Shown here: piece by piece, positions 1 to 6,520 of the stretch
Layout of the letters: each line of letters starts with the position of its first letter
Numbering within the stretch: position 1 is the first letter of the stretch
Virus record (IMG/VR): IMGVR_UViG_3300030117_004770
Location: 1 to 32,601 of that record
Origin: a virus
Length of the DNA: 32,601 bases
Strand: one strand, 5' to 3'
Made by a program: the position numbers and the translations under genes
Notes under the pieces: model-generated
What the model was told of the DNA's origin: nothing
Databases searched by the model: none
Seen by the model: only the letters and a program-made list of their open reading frames with translations

Positions 1-109
1 TGAAAAAAAGCACAATGAATCTCTGACTCCTACAGGAACCATGGATTCACACCAAATACAGAGTGCTCAAACGAGTAGATGCAGTTCATTCTTATTAGAA
101 AAAACGACT

Positions 110-565
110 ATGTCAGAAAACAACCAAAATACTAAACCAACTGAAGAAAACACATTCGATGAGTCCAATGTATCAACAATCCTGAATGTAGATTTATCGG
201 CATTATTAACTCTCGATGAGTCCAAATTCGACTCAGATGAAGAGAGATTAGTAGCTCAACAAATGTTTATGAGTAGCCTCAAAATCTCATCAGAAATGAA
301 AGAAGGTAAAAATGGAAAGTTTTACATTGATTTAAAAACTGTAAAGCTAAAGAACCCACAGTATGGAAATACACACGGTATCGCACTCTGGCTGAAAAGA
401 GGAGAAGATGAAACTGAGGAGAGTTATCAGAAAAGAGTTAAGAAGTTTAAAGACTTCTGGTTAGGTAAAGCTAAGAACTTCAAGTTTATTAACACAGTTA
501 AGAAAGCAGTTAAGAAGTTCAGCGAAACAGATATGAAGAAAGTTCTGAAGAAGATGATGAGTTAA
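110..565 (+). CDS. hypothetical protein, acidic N-terminus and Lys-rich C-terminus
   Basis: I do not recognise this 151-residue protein. The frame is open from position 41, but the upstream part reads like untranslated sequence, so I place the start at the ATG at 110. The first 70 residues are acidic and polar. The last 50 are strongly basic, with repeated KK and KF pairs in predicted amphipathic helix, so the protein is bipolar in charge. No catalytic motif or membrane segment is visible. A basic helical tail could bind nucleic acid, but that is only inference. No clear SD precedes the start. The gene ends just before a strong terminator at 582-615, so it is the last gene of a transcript entering from the left edge. 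Confidence 0.7.
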   Translation: MSENNQNTKPTEENTFDESNVSTILNVDLSALLTLDESKFDSDEERLVAQQMFMSSLKISSEMKEGKNGKFYIDLKTVKLKNPQYGNTHGIALWLKRGEDETEESYQKRVKKFKDFWLGKAKNFKFINTVKKAVKKFSETDMKKVLKKMMS

Positions 566-581
566 TACCTCATCACATCAC

Positions 582-615
582 AACCCTAGTGAGTATATCT
601 CACTAGGGTTTTTTT
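582..615 (+). terminator. rho-independent terminator
   Basis: There is a perfect 12-bp stem, AACCCTAGTGAG (582-593) against CTCACTAGGGTT (599-610). The loop is TATAT, and a run of T residues (609-615) follows directly. It ends the transcript carrying the first gene. Confidence 0.93.
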
Positions 616-653
616 ATGTCTAATATGAAAAATTCAAATATGTATCTACCCCT

Positions 654-791
654 TTACCAATTTTCTTTGAACTCTATGTCTGCCTTCAGAGCGGTAAGGT
701 ATTCGGTAGTTTGTACTGTACCGACTGTTTGTCCAGTTTCAGAGAGATTCAGTATAAATTGGATCATAGCTGACATCAATTTTCTGTTCAT
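654..791 (-). CDS. possible small leftward hypothetical protein (doubtful)
   Basis: A leftward frame reading from 881 has an internal ATG at 791 that gives a 45-residue product. It looks more protein-like than the opposing frame: an amphipathic helix, then a polar stretch ending EFKENW. It would be the only leftward gene among the left-arm genes, and no SD or leftward terminator is visible. If read from 881 it would overlap the rightward gene at 866. I keep it as a weak candidate. Confidence 0.25.
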   Translation of the reverse strand: MNRKLMSAMIQFILNLSETGQTVGTVQTTEYLTALKADIEFKENW

Positions 792-800
792 CGGGCTATA

Positions 801-838
801 TTTTTTGGTTCGACCTTCGGTCCCTATGAACCAAAAAA
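801..838. repeat. 11-bp perfect inverted repeat
   Basis: TTTTTTGGTTC (801-811) is an exact inverted match to GAACCAAAAAA (828-838). The 16-nt space contains a smaller GACC/GGTC-type stem. The T-tract precedes the stem and the A-tract follows it on both strands, so it is not a standard terminator. It could be a protein-binding palindrome. Confidence 0.6.
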
Positions 839-865
839 GTAGATCCCGAAGCCCAGAAAATAAAG

Positions 866-1039
866 ATGTCAGATGATCCAAAATTTATTTGTAATGATTG
901 TGGAAGAATTACGACGGATGAGATATGCATCTGCGGTTCTGATGACTTAGAAATCCACAGTAGATATGATGATTATTATTACAATGATGATCCAACTAAC
1001 TATTCAATTAACGAACTATACGAATATAACAAACGATAA
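866..1039 (+). CDS. small Cys-rich (zinc-ribbon-like) protein
   Basis: This 57-residue protein begins at the ATG at 866 and ends with TAA at 1037-1039. Four cysteines near the N-terminus, Cys9, Cys12, Cys21 and Cys23 (CxxC then CxC), look like a small metal-binding knuckle. The rest is very acidic and tyrosine-rich, with a DDYYYNDDP stretch. Small phage proteins of this type often bind host enzymes or nucleic acid through a zinc knuckle, but the partner here is unknown. It is followed five bases later by the next gene in the same direction, and the small genes to the right are similarly packed. No SD is visible, as for most genes of this arm. Confidence 0.65.
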   Translation: MSDDPKFICNDCGRITTDEICICGSDDLEIHSRYDDYYYNDDPTNYSINELYEYNKR

Positions 1040-1044
1040 AATAT

Positions 1045-1230
1045 ATGTTACCTACAACTAAAAAATATATAGAAGAAAATCAAAGAAAATTCTTTGGAAA
1101 AAAACTTGAGTCCGATTGGACTAAAGAAGCTGAACTGCAATTTAAAATAGGATCTCTTGAAGAGAAACTAAAAAAAGCAAAAACTAAAATCAGGATGCAA
1201 AACAAAATCATTGAAGCACTTACAAAATAA
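1045..1230 (+). CDS. small coiled-coil hypothetical protein
   Basis: This 61-residue protein is unrecognised. The N-terminal third is Lys-rich. From about residue 27 to the end there is a continuous charged helix with heptad-like Leu/Ile spacing (LEEKLKKAKTKI then a MQNKIIEAL pattern), so a coiled-coil oligomer is likely. The start is the ATG at 1045, preceded only by an A/T-rich run (AAAATAT) without an SD. It ends one base before the next ATG at 1232, so the two are probably translated together. Confidence 0.7.
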   Translation: MLPTTKKYIEENQRKFFGKKLESDWTKEAELQFKIGSLEEKLKKAKTKIRMQNKIIEALTK

Positions 1231-1231
1231 T

Positions 1232-1549
1232 ATGAGCGAAGAAATTATATTACCAACAATACATCCCAATGGTACTTCAGATGGGACACTACTAAATGAA
1301 TACTTTGAAATAGCAATAGCTATCGAAGCACTAAAAGAAAAAATACAAGCATGTACATTTCATGGTCGTGACTATTATCCACAAGATGAAGACCCAATCA
1401 AAGATGCTCTTATGGATACCAATGCATTCGCAATGGCACACAATCAAAGAAATGTGCATCTCAATAACATCGATGACTTCGGTGTATACATAGAAAAACA
1501 TATTAAACACATTCTAAAAAACAATCCTAACACTATCAGATCAATATGA
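1232..1549 (+). CDS. hypothetical protein
   Basis: This 105-residue protein is unrecognised. The frame is open from a TTG at 1211, but the ATG at 1232 (MSEEII) follows the upstream stop and is the more natural start. The predicted fold is alpha-helical with His and Asn enriched in the second half (for example AHNQRNVHLNN and IEKHIKHIL). No known motif is visible. The stop overlaps the next start (ATGA at 1546-1549), which implies translational coupling. Confidence 0.7.
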   Translation: MSEEIILPTIHPNGTSDGTLLNEYFEIAIAIEALKEKIQACTFHGRDYYPQDEDPIKDALMDTNAFAMAHNQRNVHLNNIDDFGVYIEKHIKHILKNNPNTIRSI

Positions 1550-1998
1550 AAAAAGAAAATATACCAGAATGCATACGCTTCTTACGATTCAAGCACAACC
1601 AGCTTGGACATATCAACACTCCATTTACTATATGGGCTAATCCCCATGACTTTAATAGTAGACTATGGGTTACAATCAAACAAACAGAATTATTTCTATT
1701 CCGTCAGTATGATGAAACAAGACCTTCACATTGTGATATATCATTAATCTATTTATCATTACGAAAATTGACTCGTAATATTATAATGTTCCATAAAGCA
1801 CAAGGAAGTGCTCCATCACTCTGGTTAAATGCAAGCAATCTAATTAACCATATTAAAGAATTGCCTATGAGTCAAAAAGTAAAATACGCAAGCGACTATC
1901 ATACACTAAATAAATTCATTCATGTATATGAAACCCTACAAATAAAACTTTCATGGAAAGGTATTCATGAAGAATGGAAACCGTCAATCAAAAAGTAA
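1546..1998 (+). CDS. hypothetical protein, basic and aromatic-rich
   Basis: This 150-residue protein is unrecognised. It is basic, rich in Trp, Phe, His and Tyr, and predicted mixed helix and strand. It has no Cys cluster, Walker motif or membrane segment. Its start overlaps the stop of the upstream gene (ATGA), so it is translationally coupled. The residues around 20-60 (LGHINTPFTIWANP then LWVTIKQTELFLFRQYD) look like a small beta sheet, and the rest looks helical. The genes around it are also small and unassigned. It could be a host-takeover protein, but nothing in the sequence fixes a function. Confidence 0.7.
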   Translation: MKKENIPECIRFLRFKHNQLGHINTPFTIWANPHDFNSRLWVTIKQTELFLFRQYDETRPSHCDISLIYLSLRKLTRNIIMFHKAQGSAPSLWLNASNLINHIKELPMSQKVKYASDYHTLNKFIHVYETLQIKLSWKGIHEEWKPSIKK

Positions 1999-1999
1999 A

Positions 2000-2167
2000 A
2001 TGTTAATTTACAACATCACAAATTCAGAAACAACAACAGCAAAACCAGTAGAGGTAAAATACGAATTCTTCAGTGTGTATTGCAAGAACACACTGAACAT
2101 CCCAAAAGAAATAAACAAAACAACTGAGTTACCCAAAACTCAAATCAAAAATAACTATGAAAAATAA
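2000..2167 (+). CDS. small hypothetical protein
   Basis: This 55-residue protein is unrecognised. An in-frame ATG at 1967 would overlap the preceding gene and add 11 basic residues. The ATG at 2000, two bases after the preceding stop, fits the packing better. The product is Thr/Asn/Lys-rich with one strand-like segment (VKYEFFSVYC) and a single Cys. The last 11 bases overlap the next gene. It could be spurious, but the tight fit between neighbours supports it. Confidence 0.5.
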   Translation: MLIYNITNSETTTAKPVEVKYEFFSVYCKNTLNIPKEINKTTELPKTQIKNNYEK

Positions 2168-2693
2168 AATACTAGCTCCATTCAGAGCTATCAAAAACAA
2201 GCTGCTTGATGCAATCATCGAGCGAGCCAACATCACTGCAAATAAAATTGCATCAGAGATATCAGAAGACAAAGACTTCTGCGAAACTACAGTACAAATA
2301 GTCGGAGACAATCTGCTAGATAACAGCTCAACACTTGAGGTAATTGCTGATAGTATAAACTATGGATCACTCGCATATGAAGTTGATCATAGAAATCTAG
2401 CTGAATACATAGACATCAATGATCTATCATACTCAGTAGCTGATCAATTCTCAGCATCTGAAATTGCAGAGACCTTTAATGTATATGAAATAGCTGAGAT
2501 CATCCATAATGATATGGAAAACAGAGACGAAGATGAAGACTCAATACTAGATAATAGAATCAAAAGACTTGATTCAAACATAGAAGAACTAAAAGATCTA
2601 ATGTATGAAGAAATAAAACTATCTACAGATAAGCTAAAGAAAACATCAAGCAGAGTCGCTGATCTATTACAAGAACTAGCAAGGGAGTATTAA
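2157..2693 (+). CDS. all-helical acidic hypothetical protein
   Basis: This 178-residue protein is unrecognised. It is acidic apart from a basic first 25 residues (APFRAIKNKLLD). It contains repeated short helical units of the type ADSINYGSLAYEV, LAEYIDINDLSYSV and ASEIAETFNVYEIAEII (about residues 60-115), which look like degenerate helical repeats. The C-terminal 50 residues form a probable coiled coil (LDSNIEELKDLMYEEIKL). The start ATG at 2157 overlaps the preceding gene by 11 bases. The next gene begins one base after the stop. The acidic helical character would suit a protein-binding or DNA-mimic role, but that is speculation. Confidence 0.75.
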   Translation: MKNKILAPFRAIKNKLLDAIIERANITANKIASEISEDKDFCETTVQIVGDNLLDNSSTLEVIADSINYGSLAYEVDHRNLAEYIDINDLSYSVADQFSASEIAETFNVYEIAEIIHNDMENRDEDEDSILDNRIKRLDSNIEELKDLMYEEIKLSTDKLKKTSSRVADLLQELAREY

Positions 2694-2694
2694 A

Positions 2695-2892
2695 ATGAAA
2701 GTAATAAGAACACTAATATGCGACGACGGAGTAGTCGGTCTCAACGGATACCAGTACGCACTAGACGAAAATGGTGACTGCTTGATCTTCGATAATGAAA
2801 CTAAAGCTACGCAGTTCCTTCTATCTAACGGAGTAGATAAAGAGAGCATAGAGAATGGAGACATTGAAATAGTCGATGATCCAGCTTCATAA
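2695..2892 (+). CDS. small acidic hypothetical protein
   Basis: This 65-residue protein is unrecognised. It is strongly acidic, with a beta-hairpin-like start (MKVIRTLICDDG, then YQYALDENGDCLIFDN) and an acidic tail. AGGGAG at 2682-2687 lies seven bases before the ATG, one of the few SD-like sites in this arm. It starts just after the stop of the helical protein upstream, so both are likely in one transcript. No domain can be named. The length and composition are those of small phage accessory proteins. Confidence 0.7.
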   Translation: MKVIRTLICDDGVVGLNGYQYALDENGDCLIFDNETKATQFLLSNGVDKESIENGDIEIVDDPAS

Positions 2893-2910
2893 TAATCAAC
2901 ACATATAAAA

Positions 2911-3417
2911 ATGAAAAAACTAATACAACAATACATACAACAAAGCGAAATTAATAGTTTAGTTAGACAACACCTTGATGCCTATGACAATGGTGACGAG
3001 TATTATGTTAAACTATTCTGTGCTTCAGAAAGACATCTCGTTGAATACAAAGTAAAAGAATGGGTTAAAGACCTAGTGGACAGTCAAAAGATATATACTA
3101 ACGATAAATATCAAGTCGCTGTTACTGATGATCCCTCATCGGATATCATCCACCTCTCAATCAAGAGACATGATCGTGGGGTCATGAAAGACTGGCGAGA
3201 CTTTCAAGAGATCAAGAATCAGTTAGTCGGAGAAGAGAACGAGGGAGTTGAACTATACCCCGCAGAAAGTCGATTAGTAGATTCTGCAAACCAGTATCAC
3301 ATATGGGTTGTCAGAGATCCATCTTTCAAATTCAACTTTGGATATAAAGAAAGATATGTCACCGACAAACCTTTCGGTAAAGCTAAACAAAGAACAATTA
3401 AACCAATAAAATCATGA
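2911..3417 (+). CDS. hypothetical protein
   Basis: This 168-residue protein is unrecognised. It is a mixed alpha/beta, charged, soluble protein without Cys pairs or nucleotide-binding loops. The first 25 residues are a Gln-rich helix. The middle alternates helix and strand (for example YYVKLFCASERHLVEYKVKEW). The C-terminus is basic. The upstream spacer is A-rich without an SD. Its stop overlaps the next start (ATGA at 3414-3417), so it is translationally coupled to the acidic protein that follows. A basic-tailed protein coupled to an acidic partner could indicate a two-subunit complex, but this is only a suggestion. Confidence 0.72.
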   Translation: MKKLIQQYIQQSEINSLVRQHLDAYDNGDEYYVKLFCASERHLVEYKVKEWVKDLVDSQKIYTNDKYQVAVTDDPSSDIIHLSIKRHDRGVMKDWRDFQEIKNQLVGEENEGVELYPAESRLVDSANQYHIWVVRDPSFKFNFGYKERYVTDKPFGKAKQRTIKPIKS

Positions 3418-3734
3418 AACCTATACGTAGAGAAAGCAGATGGGTAATGGACATGGACGAAAATGAATACAGTATCGAATGGTATGAAACAGATGACGAA
3501 GGTGTCACATCATGTGGCATAGAACTTCTTACATCTAAATATGAATGCCCAGCAGGATCATCACTTGATTGGGCATTATCACATGGAGGTATACAATGTG
3601 ATGATGTAGCAACATTATCAAATCCAGATGGTATCATACCAATGGACGAAACATTACTCGAATCCATAGAGAACTGGAGAGACAGTCTAGACGAACAACT
3701 TACAGAATTTTATGATGATACAACTTCATCATAA
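3414..3734 (+). CDS. acidic hypothetical protein
   Basis: This 106-residue protein is unrecognised. It has many Asp/Glu and few basic residues after the first ten. It starts at an ATG overlapping the upstream stop. Three cysteines (TSCGIE, YECPAG, IQCDD) are spread too widely for an obvious zinc site. A 32-base A-rich spacer separates it from the DUF932 gene, and the two probably share a transcript. Confidence 0.7.
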   Translation: MKPIRRESRWVMDMDENEYSIEWYETDDEGVTSCGIELLTSKYECPAGSSLDWALSHGGIQCDDVATLSNPDGIIPMDETLLESIENWRDSLDEQLTEFYDDTTSS

Positions 3735-3766
3735 TCAACAACATACTAAATACAAAAATAAATAAC

Positions 3767-4948
3767 ATGCACGAAATCGAACACACCGATACCGTAATAT
3801 CCACTAAAAAAGAATGGCATGACCTTCAAGTCATAAAGCCAGAACTATCAAAAGAAATAATTGATAGTGATCACCGCAATGTATACTTCGACATTGAAGA
3901 AGGCACTGCATATGCGGATGTAAACCCTGAACTAAGAGACGAACTGTTAGATATATCATCAAGACAAGATGGTCTTCCACACGCATCAATCGTAGAACTA
4001 ATCAACACATGGTCAGAGTGTCCTGAAAACAAGATACTAACCAGACAGTTTGAAGGTATACGATATGGACTTGGTGTACCATCAGCTAGATACAAATCAA
4101 TACCTAACCAAAAACTAGTACAAGCTGTATGCAATTCACTAGATGATGAAGGTATTGATTACAGTATCGAAACATTAGGTACACTAAAGAATGGTAAGTT
4201 ATTCTTCTCATCACTTGAAATAGCAGATGATGCAGAACGATTGATCAACGGAGATAACTTCCTATTCTATCTTAACTTGCTTCAGTCACATGATGGTTCA
4301 TATGCTATGACTATGTTTGATTCAAACACAAGAGTAGTGTGTGCTAACACATTCAAATATGCACTTGGAGATCAAGGTGACTTAGCAATCAAGATCAAGA
4401 AAACATCTAATGCAGATCTAAGACTTGATGAAGCAGGACGTACCATCGCTAACATATACAAAGGCAGAGATCAATTTGTATACATGATGAAAAAGTTCGC
4501 TGAAGTAGAATGTGATACAAAAAAAGCAGAAGCACTTATATCTGCATACAAAGGTATCAAAGTAGATCCTAATACAATCATATCTACTAGAGCATTCAAT
4601 CAAATCGTTGATGTTACATACCTACATAAACATGGCGTAGGTAACAAAGGTGAAACACTCTATGACTTATTCAATGCAGTCACTGAGTATTACACAAGCG
4701 GTGATGGTTCAGGTCATGACAATGGTACAGCAGACAAGTCATGGAAGAAATACACATCAAGTGAATTCGGAGCTGGTGCAGATGCTAAAGCAGGTTTCGC
4801 ATCATGGCTAAGTAAAGTACTAGATGACAATACATTACATGCAGAAGCAGAAAGAGGTAAGCAACTTCTTGCTACTAAAGTTGATGTACTGCCAGCAACA
4901 TATTCAAACCCAAAAGCAGTTATTAATACAATAAACGGATTGGGTTAA
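3767..4948 (+). CDS. DUF932 family phage/plasmid-like protein
   Basis: This 393-residue protein matches the DUF932 (phage/plasmid-like) family. The signature parts are a strand-rich N-terminal half and the conserved stretch around residues 166-200, including SHDGS (174-178) followed by TRVVCANTF (188-196), then a helical C-terminal half with long Lys/Glu helices. The length is usual for the family. The biochemical role of DUF932 is not established. Members are common in phages and conjugative plasmids, often among early genes near replication functions. No SD precedes the ATG at 3767. The stop codon overlaps the start of a tiny membrane-protein gene (TAATG). Confidence 0.88.
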   Translation: MHEIEHTDTVISTKKEWHDLQVIKPELSKEIIDSDHRNVYFDIEEGTAYADVNPELRDELLDISSRQDGLPHASIVELINTWSECPENKILTRQFEGIRYGLGVPSARYKSIPNQKLVQAVCNSLDDEGIDYSIETLGTLKNGKLFFSSLEIADDAERLINGDNFLFYLNLLQSHDGSYAMTMFDSNTRVVCANTFKYALGDQGDLAIKIKKTSNADLRLDEAGRTIANIYKGRDQFVYMMKKFAEVECDTKKAEALISAYKGIKVDPNTIISTRAFNQIVDVTYLHKHGVGNKGETLYDLFNAVTEYYTSGDGSGHDNGTADKSWKKYTSSEFGAGADAKAGFASWLSKVLDDNTLHAEAERGKQLLATKVDVLPATYSNPKAVINTINGLG

Positions 4949-5022
4949 TGGATCAAGCACTAATGGCATGGACCATTACATGGTTCATTATAGTAATAAT
5001 CGCATTCATAGTCGTAAAATAA
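4948..5022 (+). CDS. 24-residue single-span membrane mini-protein
   Basis: A short frame starts at the ATG overlapping the DUF932 stop (TAATG, 4946-4950) and ends at TAA 5020-5022. The product has eight N-terminal polar or small residues and then an almost unbroken hydrophobic span (WTITWFIIVIIAFIVV) ending in a single Lys, as expected for a one-pass inner-membrane peptide. The stop-start overlap supports translation by coupling. Such short peptides may act as holin-like or membrane-modulating proteins. No specific function can be assigned. Confidence 0.6.
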   Translation: MDQALMAWTITWFIIVIIAFIVVK

Positions 5023-5030
5023 AAACCAAA

Positions 5031-5050
5031 GGGGGGAGGAAACTCCCCCC
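5031..5050 (+). promoter_or_regulatory. stable GNRA-tetraloop hairpin between genes
   Basis: A perfect 8-bp stem, GGGGGGAG (5031-5038) with CTCCCCCC (5043-5050), encloses a GAAA tetraloop. It is followed by ACATTTCAT and not a T-run, so it is at best a weak terminator. More likely it is an RNA stabiliser or processing signal. A purine tract resembling an SD (GGAGGA, 5035-5040) overlaps the stem, but it lies about 22 bases before the next ATG, too far for normal initiation. Confidence 0.75.
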
Positions 5051-5062
5051 ACATTTCATAAA

Positions 5063-5362
5063 ATGTTAGTTAACATATCACCAAAAGAAGCATACGAAGT
5101 AGTAAAAAACTACCATATAACAAAAGGTTGGAAACCATATGCAATCATGTTCCTATACCAAGCAGAATGGGAAAGCAATGATGGAAGACCTGTAGACCTA
5201 ATAGACTCCCTAATATATTGGGATCATTACGAATCATTAGATGAACTAAGAGAAGACCACCCAGATGATTGGTTTGAAAAAATAGACGAAGGGTATTCAT
5301 TTACTAACCTTCTAAGATCTGATCACAAAGGATACATAAAAGAATACTTAATAAGAAACTAA
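5063..5362 (+). CDS. hypothetical protein
   Basis: This 99-residue protein is unrecognised. It is rich in Tyr, Trp, Asp and Glu, with short helices (SPKEAYEVVKNYH, YESLDELREDHPDDWFEKIDEGY). No catalytic or metal motif is visible. The start is the ATG at 5063, 12 bases after the strong hairpin at 5031-5050 and without an SD. The stop overlaps the start of the GP88 gene (TAATG), so the two proteins are translationally coupled and may work together. Confidence 0.75.
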   Translation: MLVNISPKEAYEVVKNYHITKGWKPYAIMFLYQAEWESNDGRPVDLIDSLIYWDHYESLDELREDHPDDWFEKIDEGYSFTNLLRSDHKGYIKEYLIRN

Positions 5363-6048
5363 TGAGACTTCTTACTGTAAACAATCAAAAGATAAACAAA
5401 AGTAAAGAGTATGGGTGGATGACCTTTGGTCTCCACCTTGCACCCTATACCTTGTCTGGTAGAAACGTATGCCCTTATGCAAGCAAAGGATGTGCTGAAG
5501 CATGTCTCAACACAGCAGGTAGAGGGCATATGAATTCAGTACAAGAAGCAAGAATACGTAAAACTAAAATGTTTTATGAAGGAAAAGCTAACTTCTTACA
5601 CTTCTTAAACAAAGACATCTATGCAGGTAAACGTGCAGCAGAAAGAGCTAACATGAAACCATGCTTCAGACTCAACTTAACCAGTGATATATCATGGGAG
5701 AAGTATGGGATAATACAAAGCAATCCTGATGTACAGTTCTACGACTACACTAAAAACATCAAAAGAATTGATAAGTTCTTAAACAAAAAGCTACCAAAGA
5801 ACTATCACCTAACTTATTCAAGATCAGAAGACACAGACATTGATACAATCAGAAACATAATCAAACATAAAGGTAATGTTGCTGTATGCTTCAATGATAA
5901 TAGTAACCTATCTAAATGGGAAGGTATGAAAGTAACAAATGGCGACACACATGACCTAAGATTCATAGATCCTCATAGCCATATCATATCACTCAAAGCA
6001 AAAGGTAAAGCCACAAAAGATCAAACAGGCTTCACCATAAATCTATAA
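5362..6048 (+). CDS. GP88 family phage protein
   Basis: This 228-residue protein matches the GP88 family first named from mycobacteriophage gene product 88. The diagnostic part is the N-terminal third: a WMTFGLHLAP-like stretch, then NVCPYASKGCAEACL with Cys37, Cys44 and Cys48, followed by TAGRG and a basic helix (EARIRKTKMFYEG). Further cysteines occur in KPCFRLN and VAVCFND. The clustered cysteines suggest a metal or Fe-S site, but the family has no established biochemical function that I know of. The start overlaps the upstream stop (TAATG). The gene is the last in this arm and is followed five bases later by a strong terminator. Confidence 0.85.
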   Translation: MRLLTVNNQKINKSKEYGWMTFGLHLAPYTLSGRNVCPYASKGCAEACLNTAGRGHMNSVQEARIRKTKMFYEGKANFLHFLNKDIYAGKRAAERANMKPCFRLNLTSDISWEKYGIIQSNPDVQFYDYTKNIKRIDKFLNKKLPKNYHLTYSRSEDTDIDTIRNIIKHKGNVAVCFNDNSNLSKWEGMKVTNGDTHDLRFIDPHSHIISLKAKGKATKDQTGFTINL

Positions 6049-6052
6049 CACT

Positions 6053-6084
6053 AAGTACCAGTTGTAACATACTGGTACTTTTTT
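6053..6084 (+). terminator. rho-independent terminator after the GP88 gene
   Basis: A perfect 9-bp stem, AAGTACCAG (6053-6061) with CTGGTACTT (6072-6080), has a 10-nt loop and a following T-run to 6084. It closes the left-arm transcript. Confidence 0.93.
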
Positions 6085-6106
6085 ACAAAAAAGAGCGAAC
6101 CTTAAA

Positions 6107-6150
6107 GTCAGACATCAGAGAGATTTTTGTCAGACTTCAGAGAGACTTGC
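6107..6150. repeat. 22-bp tandem repeat, two copies
   Basis: Copies at 6107-6128 and 6129-6150 share GTCAGAC(A/T)TCAGAGAGA, then diverge slightly at their ends. Two adjacent copies at one helical-phase interval (about two turns) suit a repressor or initiator binding site. Confidence 0.8.
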
Positions 6151-6172
6151 ACCCTGTACCCTGACTCATGAA

Positions 6173-6240
6173 TAGGGAGATAGTTTTTAGTAAGCACAGA
6201 TCTGTGGAAAAAGGGGGTGCACGGACTAGAAAATAATTGA
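6173..6240. repeat. 68-bp imperfect direct repeat, copy A
   Basis: The shared blocks are TAGGGAGATAGTTTTTAG (6173-6190), TGGAAAAA, GTGCAC (6217-6222) and GAAAATAATTGA (6229-6240). Copy B lies about 157 bp to the right. Copy A is not followed by a recognisable promoter. Confidence 0.85.
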
Positions 6241-6284
6241 ATAAAAGGGTAGGTAAGTTTTTTATTTTTAGTGCACCCCTTTTT
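6208..6284. repeat. inverted repeat with GTGCAC core
   Basis: AAAAAGGGGGTGCAC (6208-6222) pairs with GTGCACCCCTTTTT (6271-6284) with one bulged G. A second inverted pair, ATGGGGGT (6288-6295) with ACCCCCCAT (6313-6321), follows. The arms overlap the direct repeats, so alternative foldings compete. Confidence 0.7.
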
Positions 6285-6330
6285 AAATGGGGGTAGGAGT
6301 TAAGAGTTTCGTCACCCCCCATTATAAAAT

Positions 6331-6396
6331 TAGGGAGATAGTTTTTAGTGAGCATGGGTCATGGAAAAAAGGTGTGCACTAATTGAAAATAATTGA
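6331..6396. repeat. 68-bp imperfect direct repeat, copy B, abutting the promoter
   Basis: The same block order as copy A appears at 6331-6348, 6362, 6374-6379 and 6385-6396. It ends 11 bases before the -35 box at 6407, where an activator or operator would sit. Confidence 0.85.
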
Positions 6397-6406
6397 AGAA
6401 AATATC

Positions 6407-6435
6407 TTGACTCAATATTCAATCGATGCTATAAT
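6407..6435 (+). promoter_or_regulatory. near-consensus sigma70-type promoter
   Basis: TTGACT (6407-6412) and a perfect TATAAT (6430-6435) are separated by exactly 17 bases. Transcription would start near 6442, giving a leader of about 100 nt before the first gene at 6545. The match to host housekeeping sigma70 suggests an early promoter, and it speaks against a Bacteroidetes-type -33/-7 promoter. Confidence 0.88.
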
Positions 6436-6466
6436 GAATTCCGTTACTTGAACAGTAATAAACACA

Positions 6467-6520
6467 GCTCCCTCAGATAGTTTCTTTGTTCATTTTTCCA
6501 TATTGACTATCTGAGGGGGC
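6467..6520 (+). promoter_or_regulatory. 15-bp stem-loop in the leader RNA
   Basis: GCTCCCTCAGATAGT (6467-6481) pairs with ACTATCTGAGGGGGC (6506-6520) through 15 positions with one G-T wobble, around a 24-nt pyrimidine-rich loop. No T-run follows directly, so it is not a classical terminator. It sits about 25 bases after the predicted transcription start and about 25 before the first start codon. It may be an RNA stabiliser, a protein-binding site or part of an attenuator. Confidence 0.8.

Larger units (their letters stand above)
616..865. other. 250-bp stretch without a convincing rightward gene
   Basis: This is the gap between the terminator at 582-615 and the Cys-rich mini-gene at 866. It contains an 11-bp perfect inverted repeat (801-811 with 828-838) and a doubtful leftward reading frame. 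A rightward frame starts right after the terminator T-run, but its protein is rich in Cys, Ser and hydrophobics in no coherent pattern. I do not accept it. Confidence 0.5.

Noticed and set aside
801-838. possible terminator at the T6...A6 palindrome
   Set aside because: On both strands the T-tract precedes and the A-tract follows the stem, so no U-run would follow it in RNA.
616-876. 86-codon rightward frame directly after the first terminator
   Set aside because: It starts at the terminator T-run, overlaps the Cys-rich gene start at 866 and has no SD or coherent protein character.
6137-6355. 72-codon leftward frame in the control region
   Set aside because: It covers the direct and inverted repeats, has no SD and its product looks like translated repeats.
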